Assembly (NCBI RefSeq): GCF_000330505.1
Contig: NW_004191622.1
Span: 16,367 to 32,841, forward strand
Source of the DNA: Entamoeba invadens IP1
Lineage: Eukaryota; Evosea; Mastigamoebida; Endamoebidae
Length of the DNA stretch: 16,475 bases
Direction of reading: 5' to 3'
Shown here: in pieces, positions 1 through 8,362 of the stretch
Position numbering within the stretch: the first letter of the stretch is position 1
How the letters are laid out: every line of letters starts with the position of its first letter
The notes under the pieces: model-generated
The model's input: only the letters and a program-made list of their open reading frames with translations
Told to the model about the DNA's origin: nothing
The model's database searches: none
Program-made: the position numbers and the translations under genes

Positions 1-925
1 GTTTTCGATTTTTGTATCACTCATTGTTTTGCAGCCATTTCTGTAAGCTGCACATCTGGGAAATAGTCTTTAATAACAGTGTTTTTTGATTAATAAAATC
101 AATTTATAATCTCATTTGTTCATTGATTAATTATGTTATTAGTAATTATAGTTATTTAACTATTGTTTTTTTAACACTAGTTCTATCGTTTTTTTTTCAA
201 GTCTACAGATACTTAAAAAAGTGACTCGCAAACTATAAAATTGGTTGTTAAAAATTATTTAAAATTATTCCTAAGCATTGTTAAAAATTAAAAAACACAT
301 GAAAACTATAATAAACTACAATGAACTATAATTAAATACTGCCTATTTATTTTCCATATTTTGTTTTAAATTGATTCTTAGTTCAAAAGACTATCTATAC
401 TTTTAGGATGCTTTTTTCTTTCGTGGTGAATACTTTTATTTTCAAATAAATAAATATTATTTTGTTAAATATTATATATAACACAATCATATAATAAAGA
501 GTTGTAAGTGACTAAAACTTAAGTTTTAAAATCGTTAAGAACGTTGTAACTATTTGATTTTTTAACTTTTGTTTACAATAAACACAATTTTATTAAAGCA
601 CATATTAGATTTTGAACTTTATGTGTTTTTAAAATAATTCAATAAAGTAAATAGTATAATTTAATTTATTATTATAATATATTTAATAATTCATTATTAA
701 TACATTAAAAAAAATTGACAAATAAAAAAATAATACAAAAACCAATTCAATTTTTGGATAAAAAAAATATACAAAACGAAGTTTAGAAAATCGAATTATT
801 TCCAAACTATTCTGTTTCTATTTTTATTATTAAAAAAAAACCATCACAACTTTTTATTTACCCTCAAAAATTCTTTTTACCACTTGTTCAGAAAAACTTA
901 AAATTAATTAATTTAATTCAATAGA
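1..925. other. A+T-rich intergenic region with a possible gene edge at the left end
   Basis: Almost the whole stretch is A/T runs with stops in every frame. Only the first 70 or so bases are more complex and could be the edge of a neighbouring gene. A + strand frame is open from base 1 to a TAG at 67-69, and a - strand frame has an ATG at 24-22 running off the edge. Neither is long enough to identify. The last bases before the transporter gene contain TTTAATTCA (912-920), which resembles the Entamoeba initiator motif AAAAATTCA and lies 6 bases before the ATG. Confidence 0.6.
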
Positions 926-2242
926 ATGACCTTCTTGTCTTCGTTTTTATCTCTCTGGCGTTTATTTGTTGAGAAATACATGATGATGACCATTATAGTC
1001 ACTGTCTTTTTAGTCACTGGAACAGCCAACACCATTTTATCAAAAACTTCTTATCAACTACAAGCCGAAGGATCAGGTGGAAATGTTCATTATTTTGAAA
1101 AACCCCTATTTTTGAATTGGGCAATGTTCCTTGGAATGACTTTATGTTTAATTCCTTATGTAATGAAATATTATCTTCTTCCTCTATTTACAAAGAAAAT
1201 GCCAACAAGAGAAGTGATGAAACTAAAAGGATATTTACTCGTTTTAATTCCTTCTTTCTGTGACTTTGCTGCGACTTACTTAATGAATTTTGGACTTCTC
1301 TTTGTGTCGTCGAGTGTCTTTCAGATGATGCGAGGGAGCATCTTAGTCTTCACTGCAATTTTAGCGGTCTTTTACAGAAAACAGAAAATGCACCTCTATG
1401 AAATCATTGGTGTAGTTATCATCGTAATTTCTTTAATATTAATTGGATCGGCTGCCTTTCTTCCAGGAGCACAAGAGGATGTCCAACATGGGAGTACATC
1501 CAGTGAAGACTCTTCTTCTACGTCTTGGTATTACACTTTAATAGGAATTACACTGGTTTTAATTGCACAATTTTTGCAGGGCTTCCAAACCATTTTAGAA
1601 GAGCAATTTCTTCATGATATCAAGGCGCCAGTGGAGTTTATAGTTGGACTCGAGGGGATATATGGATTGGTTATTTGTTCCATAATGATGCCAATAATGA
1701 GTCTCTCCTTTTGGCCCGACTCATTAAAAGAAGATACCAAAGACACTTTTATTATGTTGGCAAACTCTGTGCCACTCATTCTTATTACAATTGGTTACGT
1801 CTTTTCTATACTCGTTTTTAATATAGTCGGTATGATCATCACCGATTGGGTCAATGCGATGGTCAGGAACGTATTAGACCCGTTGAGAATGATAACGACG
1901 TGGATTTGTTCTGTGTTCTTGTATTATGTCGTTGATGAGGCGATTGGAGAAAAGGTCGGGTGGTTCACTCTTTTGGAGGTCTTTGGATTTATCGTGTTGA
2001 CTGTTGGTATTCTTTTGTATACAAAAGTAATCAAATTGCCTTGGTTCAAATATGAAGTTAGCGAAGATGTGGAACCATTGAATTCTTCACCAACATCTGA
2101 GGATAACGACGAGAACCAAAAGGAGGAACAAAATCAAGCTGAAAATGATATAAGTATGAGTCCTTCACCAATTCCTGGGTACGTGGGCAACGAGAAAAGT
2201 CCAGAAAAGGTGGGAGAGGATGTGAGTTTACTTAAACAATAA
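926..2242 (+). CDS. SLC35F6-type multi-spanning membrane transporter (DMT superfamily)
   Basis: This is a 438-residue integral membrane protein of the drug/metabolite transporter superfamily, closest in pattern to SLC35F6 (ANT2-binding protein), which in animals is a lysosomal and mitochondrial membrane protein. About ten hydrophobic segments can be read, roughly at residues 19-38, 61-85, 101-127, 129-149, 157-179, 201-222, 236-260, 277-306, 320-337 and 346-369. Family-like motifs include TGTANT near 31, FQMMRG at 132-137, LEEQF at 224-228, an EG..G pair near 243, FNIVG at 298-302 and LDPLR at 317-321. A Ser-rich loop (about 190-200) separates the two halves. The tail after 370 is acidic, Ser/Pro-rich and ends in EDVSLLKQ, which contains an acidic di-leucine motif. 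The substrate is unknown. The start at 926 is the first ATG after an initiator-like TTTAATTCA. The frame is intact, with no sign of introns. Confidence 0.85.
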   Translation: MTFLSSFLSLWRLFVEKYMMMTIIVTVFLVTGTANTILSKTSYQLQAEGSGGNVHYFEKPLFLNWAMFLGMTLCLIPYVMKYYLLPLFTKKMPTREVMKLKGYLLVLIPSFCDFAATYLMNFGLLFVSSSVFQMMRGSILVFTAILAVFYRKQKMHLYEIIGVVIIVISLILIGSAAFLPGAQEDVQHGSTSSEDSSSTSWYYTLIGITLVLIAQFLQGFQTILEEQFLHDIKAPVEFIVGLEGIYGLVICSIMMPIMSLSFWPDSLKEDTKDTFIMLANSVPLILITIGYVFSILVFNIVGMIITDWVNAMVRNVLDPLRMITTWICSVFLYYVVDEAIGEKVGWFTLLEVFGFIVLTVGILLYTKVIKLPWFKYEVSEDVEPLNSSPTSEDNDENQKEEQNQAENDISMSPSPIPGYVGNEKSPEKVGEDVSLLKQ

Positions 2243-2840
2243 TTCGTTTTGAAGGGTTAAATAAAAAAAACATTTAATGACATAACAAGAGTTAAACATA
2301 TCAATTTATAGGAATATAATTAATATATTTGAATTTGTAAATTTACATTTAAAACCGTCAAAAAATCTTGAAAAAAATATTGTTTAAATAGATTTAGATA
2401 TTACCAAATTATTATGAAAAGTCAACAACGCAATAAACACTTGTTTTGAATTAAAAAATAAAAGATTATTATCAAATAACAAATGATGATTTAATTTGTT
2501 ATTTGTATGTTTTCATTAAAATTTTTAATTCTAAAGGTAATTAATTAAAAGAAGATTTTTATATTTTTTAACATTTAAGTTATTAAATTAAAACTTTTTT
2601 TTGAACAAAAAAAACATGTGTTACTTTTTTTAAAATTTACAAACAGACATTAATTATAAGAAATAACGAAAACCCACTCAATAATTCCATGTTATTTTTT
2701 TGTTATAATTTAATAATATTGATATTAGTTTTTATATTAAATTGAAACTTTTCATAAATATTAAAAAATATACATTAAAAAGAATGAATAATACATTTTT
2801 TATCGTTATTGATTATCGTTGTTCTAAAAAAACAAAACTC
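2243..2840. other. A+T-rich intergenic region
   Basis: This stretch is the 3' flank of the transporter gene and the upstream flank of the promoter at 2841. All frames are broken by frequent stops. No RNA gene, repeat array or coding fragment could be recognised. Confidence 0.6.
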
Positions 2841-2870
2841 TATATAAATGAACTCTTTTCTTAATATTCA
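2841..2870 (+). promoter_or_regulatory. Entamoeba-type three-part core promoter
   Basis: TATATAAA (2841-2848) overlaps AATGAACT (2847-2854), which matches the Entamoeba GAAC element exactly. AATATTCA (2863-2870) resembles the initiator AAAAATTCA. TATA-to-initiator spacing is close to 30 bases, as is usual in this genus. The next ATG, at 2872, would give the very short leader typical of Entamoeba mRNAs. The motifs are seen directly; their activity is inferred. Confidence 0.6.
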
Positions 2871-2871
2871 A

Positions 2872-2970
2872 ATGAATCAATTTTGCAAATTCATCATCAT
2901 TTGCATTTTTATTATATTAGCTGTTGTATCATTCGTTTGTTCTTGTTCATATATCATCAAATGTGTTTAA
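2872..2970 (+). CDS. Very small hydrophobic ORF; possible first exon of a membrane protein
   Basis: The ORF encodes 32 residues, starting MNQFCKF, and is mostly one strongly hydrophobic Ile/Val/Cys-rich segment. It could be a signal sequence or a first membrane span. The reason to list so short an ORF is the well-formed core promoter directly before it. An in-frame ATG at 2848 overlaps the GAAC element and would lie upstream of the expected transcription start, so 2872 is preferred. Two explanations fit: a free-standing micropeptide, or the first span of the decayed four-span gene whose other parts lie at 3288-4113. A GT at 2963 and a TAG ending at 3315 would join it in a compatible phase to the next block. 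That intron would be about 350 bases, which is long for Entamoeba, and its 5' site (GTGTTT) is a poor match to the usual GTTTGT. Confidence 0.35.
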   Translation: MNQFCKFIIICIFIILAVVSFVCSCSYIIKCV

Positions 2971-3287
2971 TTTATATGAGAAAATACTGTAATAAATGAT
3001 TATCGTACAGTTTATTTATTTAAAAACAACTATATATTATAGTTCTATTTATTTACCTTTATAATAATTCTTTTGCGTAGTTAAGATATTAATTTTTAAA
3101 TAATTTCAATTAAACAAGAAAATCGGATTTTAGTTCATTTGAAATTAATAATTAAACACAACAAAAACACAATATTTTAATTTTCTTTAATTGTTTAAAA
3201 GAAAAAAAAATTTAGAGTAAATTAAAAGAAAAATTAACATCTAAACAATATAATCTATCATATATACTATAAAAATTTTAAATTGAA

Positions 3288-3689
3288 AAAGAATATACTC
3301 AAATTAAGTTTGTAGCGGGTGTTGGTTATTTCATCGACGCCTAATACCTTTTCTTTGGCAAAGAAACATACGGTACTTCACGAAATGAAAACATTGGATC
3401 TGCACGGTATTTATTTGTGTTAACAACGACATGTGTTGTTATGGGTTTGGTTGTCGTCGCTTTTGTCATCAAAATGTTTGTCAATGGTGGGAGGAAAGCG
3501 ACAGGACTTGTTTTTACTGGACTTTCATCTATGGTATTTGTACTGACTGTTATCCTTTACATATGCATGTGTAGTTAAAAATACCCCGATTATATCATTG
3601 AGGATGAAAGAGCCTTTGAAAAAGAAGTTTGTTATATTTTCTATTTAATTTTATGCACTGCGAAATTATATGAAGTTTAATTGTTATAG
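3288..3689 (+). pseudogene. Membrane-protein relic with two spans (possible tetraspanin-like TM2-TM3)
   Basis: One frame carries protein-like sequence interrupted only by TAA at 3342-3344 and TAA at 3576-3578. Between the stops it reads a polar stretch (GKETYGTSRNENIGS) and then two strongly hydrophobic spans separated by a short basic loop, NGGRK. It ends LYICMCS at the second stop. The same frame continues past that stop with KYPDYIIEDERAFEKE. A 63-base segment at 3627-3689 begins GTTTGTT and ends TTATAG, the Entamoeba intron boundaries, but the base after it opens a stop codon. Two close spans joined by a short basic loop match the middle of a tetraspanin, although no diagnostic tetraspanin motif is visible here. 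There is no in-frame start codon at the front. The stops and missing start indicate decay. The family name is tentative. Confidence 0.45.
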
Positions 3690-3792
3690 TAATTATATAA
3701 TTATATTTGAAAGTAATCCAAAAAGTGTGTGAATATCACAGAATATTTTTTTGTTGGTGTAACAATTAAAATTAACATCAAAATTATTATAA

Positions 3793-4113
3793 CATCTGAA
3801 TAGTATTGTAATAACAACATTAAATGACAATCAGCACAACTGTTGCATCGATTCCCATACAGACGACGAAGGAAAATACAAAGTATGCCAATGCCAACAA
3901 CTGATAAATCAAGACGGAAAATACACATGGTGTGATCAGTGTAAGCTTGGAGAAGATACAGATCCACTTGGAGAACTTGGAGCCATATTAACCATGTGTG
4001 GGGAATTACTTTGTGAATTGGTTATACTCTTCTGTTTTATAGCTTTAACTGTATCACTATTTTTGTGTTCGGCAAAATTTGGAGACAATGGATTTGTGTT
4101 GCTTCCAAATTAG
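3793..4113 (+). pseudogene. Cys-rich segment plus one membrane span (possible tetraspanin-like second loop and TM4)
   Basis: The frame is open for 106 codons to a TAG at 4111-4113, with no ATG at its front. It reads a Cys-rich stretch starting NCCID at 3838, with further CQC and WCDQC motifs. A short acidic linker leads to a hydrophobic span of about 23 residues (roughly 4003-4072) and a short tail ending VLLPN. The adjacent CC, more cysteines and then a final span recall the second extracellular loop and fourth span of tetraspanins, but the Gly of the classical CCG motif is Ile here. It lies downstream of the two-span relic on the same strand, so both may be pieces of one broken gene. It could instead be the last exon of a gene with a missed 5' part; GAATAG at 3798-3803 could act as a 3' splice site. 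Confidence 0.4.
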
Positions 4114-4335
4114 AAAGTCTCAAATAAACGATTTTTGATATTTTGTTTTATTATTTAAATTTGAGTGTAAATTAATGTTGTTGGTTATATTTTTATCGTT
4201 TAAAATGTTTTGAATTAGTAAAGCAACATAAGTGGTTCAGTTTTAATTTGTTTAATTCTTGTTTTTGATATTATTGTTTATCATAAACTTATTTATTTAT
4301 ATGTAATAAAATAAAAATGAGAAAATTAATATAAC

Positions 4336-4767
4336 TTAGTAGAGATAGACCCAACCATGGAAACAATTGTGGAACAATTTATGATCTGTCATTTCTAAAA
4401 CAAGTAAATACCATCCGGGGAGTGTAACAGACTCAGAGACTTTACCATCTGCTTTAAAGTGTTTTGGTCCTGTTGTCTTACACCCACCTTCAATAGTTTC
4501 ACATATCAATTGATCGTCATATTTATATGAAGCAACGAAAAGAGTTCCCCAATAGTATTCGACGCGCCAAGTAAGAATTACATCCTCGTGAAGTTGATAT
4601 ATATCAAAGTTTATAATATAATGTGTTATCTCTCTTTCAGCTGGCTTTTCATATGAAACTGTTGTAACATTAAAATCAACATTGACTGTTTTGTCTTCGC
4701 AGTATGACATATCAATAACGCCCAAATCGGCAAAACTTAAAGCAATGAGCAAAGCAATGAATAACAT
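4336..4767 (-). CDS. Small secreted protein, probably ML (MD-2-related lipid-recognition) family
   Basis: The product has 143 residues with an N-terminal signal peptide (MLFIALLIALSFA). The rest is a beta-rich domain with four cysteines at 23, 89, 96 and 135. The layout (an early Cys, a LIC-x6-C pair, a PGWYLLVLEM strand and a late Cys before the end) resembles NPC2/MD-2 lipid-binding proteins of about 120-150 residues. These act in the lumen of the secretory or endolysosomal system or outside the cell, carrying sterols or other lipids. One N-glycosylation site (NVT) is at 33. No membrane anchor is seen. The gene lies 508 bases downstream of the protease gene in the same direction but has its own promoter. 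The ML assignment is pattern-based; a different small beta-sandwich secreted protein cannot be excluded. Confidence 0.65.
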   Translation of the reverse strand: MLFIALLIALSFADLGVIDMSYCEDKTVNVDFNVTTVSYEKPAEREITHYIINFDIYQLHEDVILTWRVEYYWGTLFVASYKYDDQLICETIEGGCKTTGPKHFKADGKVSESVTLPGWYLLVLEMTDHKLFHNCFHGWVYLY

Positions 4768-4773
4768 AAGAAT

Positions 4774-4804
4774 TGAATTTGATTGTATAAAGTTGGTTTA
4801 AATA
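4774..4804 (-). promoter_or_regulatory. Core promoter of the ML-like gene
   Basis: On the - strand TATTTAAA (4804-4797) is followed by the initiator-like AAATTCA (4780-4774), and the ATG is at 4767. The order and spacing match the Entamoeba core promoter, with a leader of only about 10 bases. No clear GAAC element is seen between them. Confidence 0.55.
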
Positions 4805-5275
4805 TAATATCAAAAGGTTACTTTATTATTAATTGTTATAACTTTTGACCAATTACGTCAAGAATGAATTTCAATGACCAATTAATTATTGCATAAATAT
4901 GAACAATATTTTTGTAACATTGAATAATTAAAACAAATGGAAAGTTGTGCTGACTTGACAAAACATTTTTGTTGATGTTAAATATTATGAAAATATTTAA
5001 AAAAATCAAAAACCATTGATCAAATAAACAAAACACAACAACAAATAAATAATTTCTAGAGGTCAAAAAATAAACTTATAATTACACAACAAATTGAGTT
5101 TGAATGAAAATAGTTTTCATGTTTAAAATTTGGTATTTTTAGTTTAATTTATAATAACGATATTAAAAATTGTTATTATATTATTATAGTTCATAATAAC
5201 ATTGATGTAAATCTTAAAATATTCAAATATTGTTAAAACATTGGAATATAACACCAAACAATAACAAGTCATTTC
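4805..5275. other. A+T-rich intergenic region between the protease and ML-like genes
   Basis: This is the 3' flank of the protease gene and the upstream flank of the ML-like gene. The only long frame (- strand, 5066-4836) begins with TTG, has low-complexity Phe/Ile/Asn composition and resembles nothing, so it is treated as chance. Confidence 0.55.
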
Positions 5276-8200
5276 TTACACCAATATAACCATCAGAAGT
5301 GTTAAAGTAACCACACATAAAATGGTTGCACTGTCTGTATTTTCCCCGTTTTTGACACATCTTTTGTTTGTGTCATCACTCAAAGTATAACCATCATCAC
5401 ATTGGGCAAACTCGCAGTTGGTATAATTGAAACTTCCATTAATACATTTTGCAGCCCAAATTTCACCATCTTTTGCATCTTTACATAATTTAGTTGGTAA
5501 AATTGCACCTTCGTTACACACCGTTTTCTTGACACACTCTTTGTCAGAATTTAACTCATATCCCGGTGTACAATCATAGAACACGCAATTTGTATTATCG
5601 TACTTCCCATTAACACATTTGGCGGCCCAAAATTCCTTTTCAGAAGTTTCCTTGCACATTTGATCTATTCTGATTTCTCCATCTTTACACGAAGAGGATT
5701 GTACGACACATGTCTTCTTTATATCATCGTACATATATCCACTTTTACACGACATAAACTCACAATTTTCAGTGTTATATCGGCCATTTATGCATTTGAT
5801 TCCCCACAACTCACTGATACTCGCCTGTGGGCATTTGATGTTTTCAACAATTTGGGTTGAGTCCTCACACTCTTTTTTATAACACATATTCTTTATTTCG
5901 TCACGAAGATACCCGGTTTTGCATTCCATAAAAGAGCAATTATTTGAGTCCAGCACATTATTAATACAAGGTGATCCCCACATTTCACTGTCACTGTTTT
6001 GAGTACACTTCGAATTGTAAGTAATATTTTGTCCTTCTTCGCATTCAACAATTTGACACGCCTTCGTTTCATTGTTATAGAAGTATTTATCAGCACATCT
6101 CACAAATACACATTTGTCCATATTAAAATACTCATTTTCACACAGTCTTCCCCACACTTCCGAAGCGTTGTTTTCACTGCATTTTATATCTTCTTTTAAT
6201 TCTCCGGTCTCACACCAATTTTTGTACTTTTCAATGTACGCCTCTGCTACTTCTAAGAACTCATCGACTGATTGTTCGTCTCCATAGTAAAACTGTATGT
6301 TTGTGTGCTCCATAGGTTGGTGCACTTTATACTCATTTGGCACCAAATCACTTTCATTCAACGGCAAAGTTGGTAAATATGATATGCCCATCTTAAATCC
6401 CATATCCTTCACAACTGTTTCCAAGCCGTCATGAATATAATCGTCTTGAATAACAGCAGTTGGACTCTCTCCAAGATTTCTGAATGTTGAGTCTGGTAGT
6501 CCACTATATGTTGCGGTGATTGCAGATTTCTTCTCACTAAAGTGATAAGTAAACAGCGAACACGCGGAGAAGCAAAAATGGTCTGAAAAGACGACAATTT
6601 GATTTTTCTTTCTCGCATTCACTGTTGGGAAGTCTCGAGTGTTTTCAATCAAATGAGACTTCTGAATGTGTTTAAACTCAACTTCTTTGTTTTCTCCATA
6701 AAATTCAGAGTCAGGTTTATTATAGAAGTCTCCAAGGTCACCATCGTAATACGAGTTACTTCTTGGAACTCTTCTAATATGTGTCACGGGATCTTCTATA
6801 AGTGCTCCAAATCCATTTCTAAGGACTTTCTCTGAACTTTCACTGATTCGAGCAACATTTGCTTTCTCATAGTTTGTCGATGGAGAAATAATTTTATATA
6901 AAAAGTCTTCAGCATCAACAAAACCGCCGCCATTACGTGGAAGAACTATAACTATTGGGTCGGTGTTGGAGTTAAATATCTCTCCACATTCAGCTGCATA
7001 TGCCAAAAAGTCGGTCAATTGTTCGGATGAGAAACTCGAAACTTCTAAGAAGTTGTAACGAATATCAAAGAACACACGTTGCCCACACGCAAGAACACCG
7101 TCTAATGTATAATTAAATAAACCTTCACTTTTTACTGGAAGAGTATGCTTTTTAGTGGTAAAAAGTAGGTCTATTTTGGCATCAATTTGAGAAGACAGTT
7201 TATTGAATTCCTTTGAGTTTCTCGTTAAAACTTTATATTCATTTTGGGAAATAATGTCTTGTTGATTTTCTGGATATGACATTTCATCATTTAAATTTGA
7301 ATTTTTAGCATTTTGTTTTATTAATGGAGGTTCTAAAAATAGAGGAATTGGTTTGTTATTTCTTTTTAATTTTCTTCCCATAAACTCGTTCATTTTATTT
7401 TCGATTCTTTCGTCCATTTTATCAAATAATTCGGGACTTATTATATCAATTTTTCCTTCTAAAATACCTTCTCTGTAATTTCTTTCACTTCTTCTTGTGT
7501 TTTCCTTTATTTTCCTTTCCAAAAATTTACGAGCAAAAAGTTCGCTTTCACTAATAGCAGCACTTTCAGACCGTATGTTCCATAATTTAGTACTCCACGT
7601 TGCGTTACTGCCATCCTCAAACTGGATAACAAAATCAGTGTCTTCCGCTTTAATAGGAACTGAGTAATAAGGGCAACCAGTAAATGAACGAATGAAGTAA
7701 GTCACAGCACCATTCACATTTTTGAGTAAAAAGTACTTATAAGCGTAGTCTGCAATAAATTTGGTTGGGTCAATACCGTTAATTGAAATGACTGGAACGT
7801 TAAATTTGTTGTACACGGTCTTTACCTTATCTGCTCCGTAAATTTTGACTGGACTTGTGTTGAATATTTGGGCGGGGACACGCGCAAAGACTTTCCCATT
7901 CTCAAATATGAAAGTCGCCATGTTAACAACATAGAAACTGCAGACCTTATGATCAAAATTGTTTGGACTGAGACTTAAGTGGAGGTCTCTTGGTCCTCCA
8001 ATCATGTTGACCATTTTCACAAAGAGGTCATGGAAGACAACATTCTCTCCTTGTTCGTCTAAATACTTTTTTATTTCATCAGCAAACAAGTCCATATCAT
8101 ATTTTTGATAATAAGTGCTGTTTTCTGGAGGCTGTGGAGGTTGTTTGGCAATATCTCTAAAAGCATAAGCTTGAAGGTACTCATTAAATTTATTAAAAAA

Positions 8201-8323
8201 TTCAACTGCTTTGGGTTTGGTTATAGTCTCCGTTCGCATTTCACCAATACCAGCAGCATATTCACAATACGTCTCCGAACACTGAGAAAATACCAATAAA
8301 GGACATATAAATATAAGAAACAT
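5276..8323 (-). CDS. Secreted S41 (CPAF-like) serine protease homologue with five Cys/Trp repeats and a C-terminal anchor
   Basis: The product has 1,015 residues. A frame extends to 8347, but its first codon there is TTG; the ATG at 8323 is the first Met and begins a signal peptide (MFLIFICPLLVFSQC), so it is taken as the start. The N-terminal 670 residues look like a peptidase S41 domain of the CPAF type. A DLH motif puts a candidate catalytic His at 115. An NGGG core strand lies near 464-467. FCFSACSLF puts the candidate nucleophile Ser at 586, aligning with the CAST-C motif of fungal S41 proteins. A charged, Asn/Lys-rich insert (about 250-390) splits the domain. Five Cys-rich repeats follow, with Trp at 724, 782, 840, 899 and 956 (57-59 apart). 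The last 17 residues are hydrophobic with no cytoplasmic tail, so a GPI signal or tail anchor is likely. Probable site of action is the cell surface; the substrate is unknown. Confidence 0.75.
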   Translation of the reverse strand: MFLIFICPLLVFSQCSETYCEYAAGIGEMRTETITKPKAVEFFNKFNEYLQAYAFRDIAKQPPQPPENSTYYQKYDMDLFADEIKKYLDEQGENVVFHDLFVKMVNMIGGPRDLHLSLSPNNFDHKVCSFYVVNMATFIFENGKVFARVPAQIFNTSPVKIYGADKVKTVYNKFNVPVISINGIDPTKFIADYAYKYFLLKNVNGAVTYFIRSFTGCPYYSVPIKAEDTDFVIQFEDGSNATWSTKLWNIRSESAAISESELFARKFLERKIKENTRRSERNYREGILEGKIDIISPELFDKMDERIENKMNEFMGRKLKRNNKPIPLFLEPPLIKQNAKNSNLNDEMSYPENQQDIISQNEYKVLTRNSKEFNKLSSQIDAKIDLLFTTKKHTLPVKSEGLFNYTLDGVLACGQRVFFDIRYNFLEVSSFSSEQLTDFLAYAAECGEIFNSNTDPIVIVLPRNGGGFVDAEDFLYKIISPSTNYEKANVARISESSEKVLRNGFGALIEDPVTHIRRVPRSNSYYDGDLGDFYNKPDSEFYGENKEVEFKHIQKSHLIENTRDFPTVNARKKNQIVVFSDHFCFSACSLFTYHFSEKKSAITATYSGLPDSTFRNLGESPTAVIQDDYIHDGLETVVKDMGFKMGISYLPTLPLNESDLVPNEYKVHQPMEHTNIQFYYGDEQSVDEFLEVAEAYIEKYKNWCETGELKEDIKCSENNASEVWGRLCENEYFNMDKCVFVRCADKYFYNNETKACQIVECEEGQNITYNSKCTQNSDSEMWGSPCINNVLDSNNCSFMECKTGYLRDEIKNMCYKKECEDSTQIVENIKCPQASISELWGIKCINGRYNTENCEFMSCKSGYMYDDIKKTCVVQSSSCKDGEIRIDQMCKETSEKEFWAAKCVNGKYDNTNCVFYDCTPGYELNSDKECVKKTVCNEGAILPTKLCKDAKDGEIWAAKCINGSFNYTNCEFAQCDDGYTLSDDTNKRCVKNGENTDSATILCVVTLTLLMVILV

Positions 8324-8340
8324 TTTATTGTGGTTTTCAA

Positions 8341-8362
8341 AGTTCAAAAGTGGTTTTTATAT
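8341..8362 (-). promoter_or_regulatory. TATA- and GAAC-like elements before the protease gene
   Basis: On the - strand ATATAAAAA (8362-8354) is followed by TTGAACT (8347-8341), close to the Entamoeba GAAC consensus, and the ATG is at 8323. The placement supports 8323 rather than 8347 as the translation start, because the upstream codon lies inside the GAAC element. Confidence 0.45.

Noticed and set aside
1..69. Edge coding fragment on either strand
   Set aside because: Both strands show short open frames, and there is too little sequence to choose between them or identify a product.
3701..3967. 88-codon - strand frame
   Set aside because: It lies antisense to the Cys-rich block at 3793-4113, whose + strand reading has the more protein-like cysteine and membrane-span pattern.
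4836..5066. 76-codon - strand hydrophobic frame
   Set aside because: It begins with TTG rather than ATG, and its Phe/Ile/Asn-rich content is what A/T-rich spacer gives by chance.
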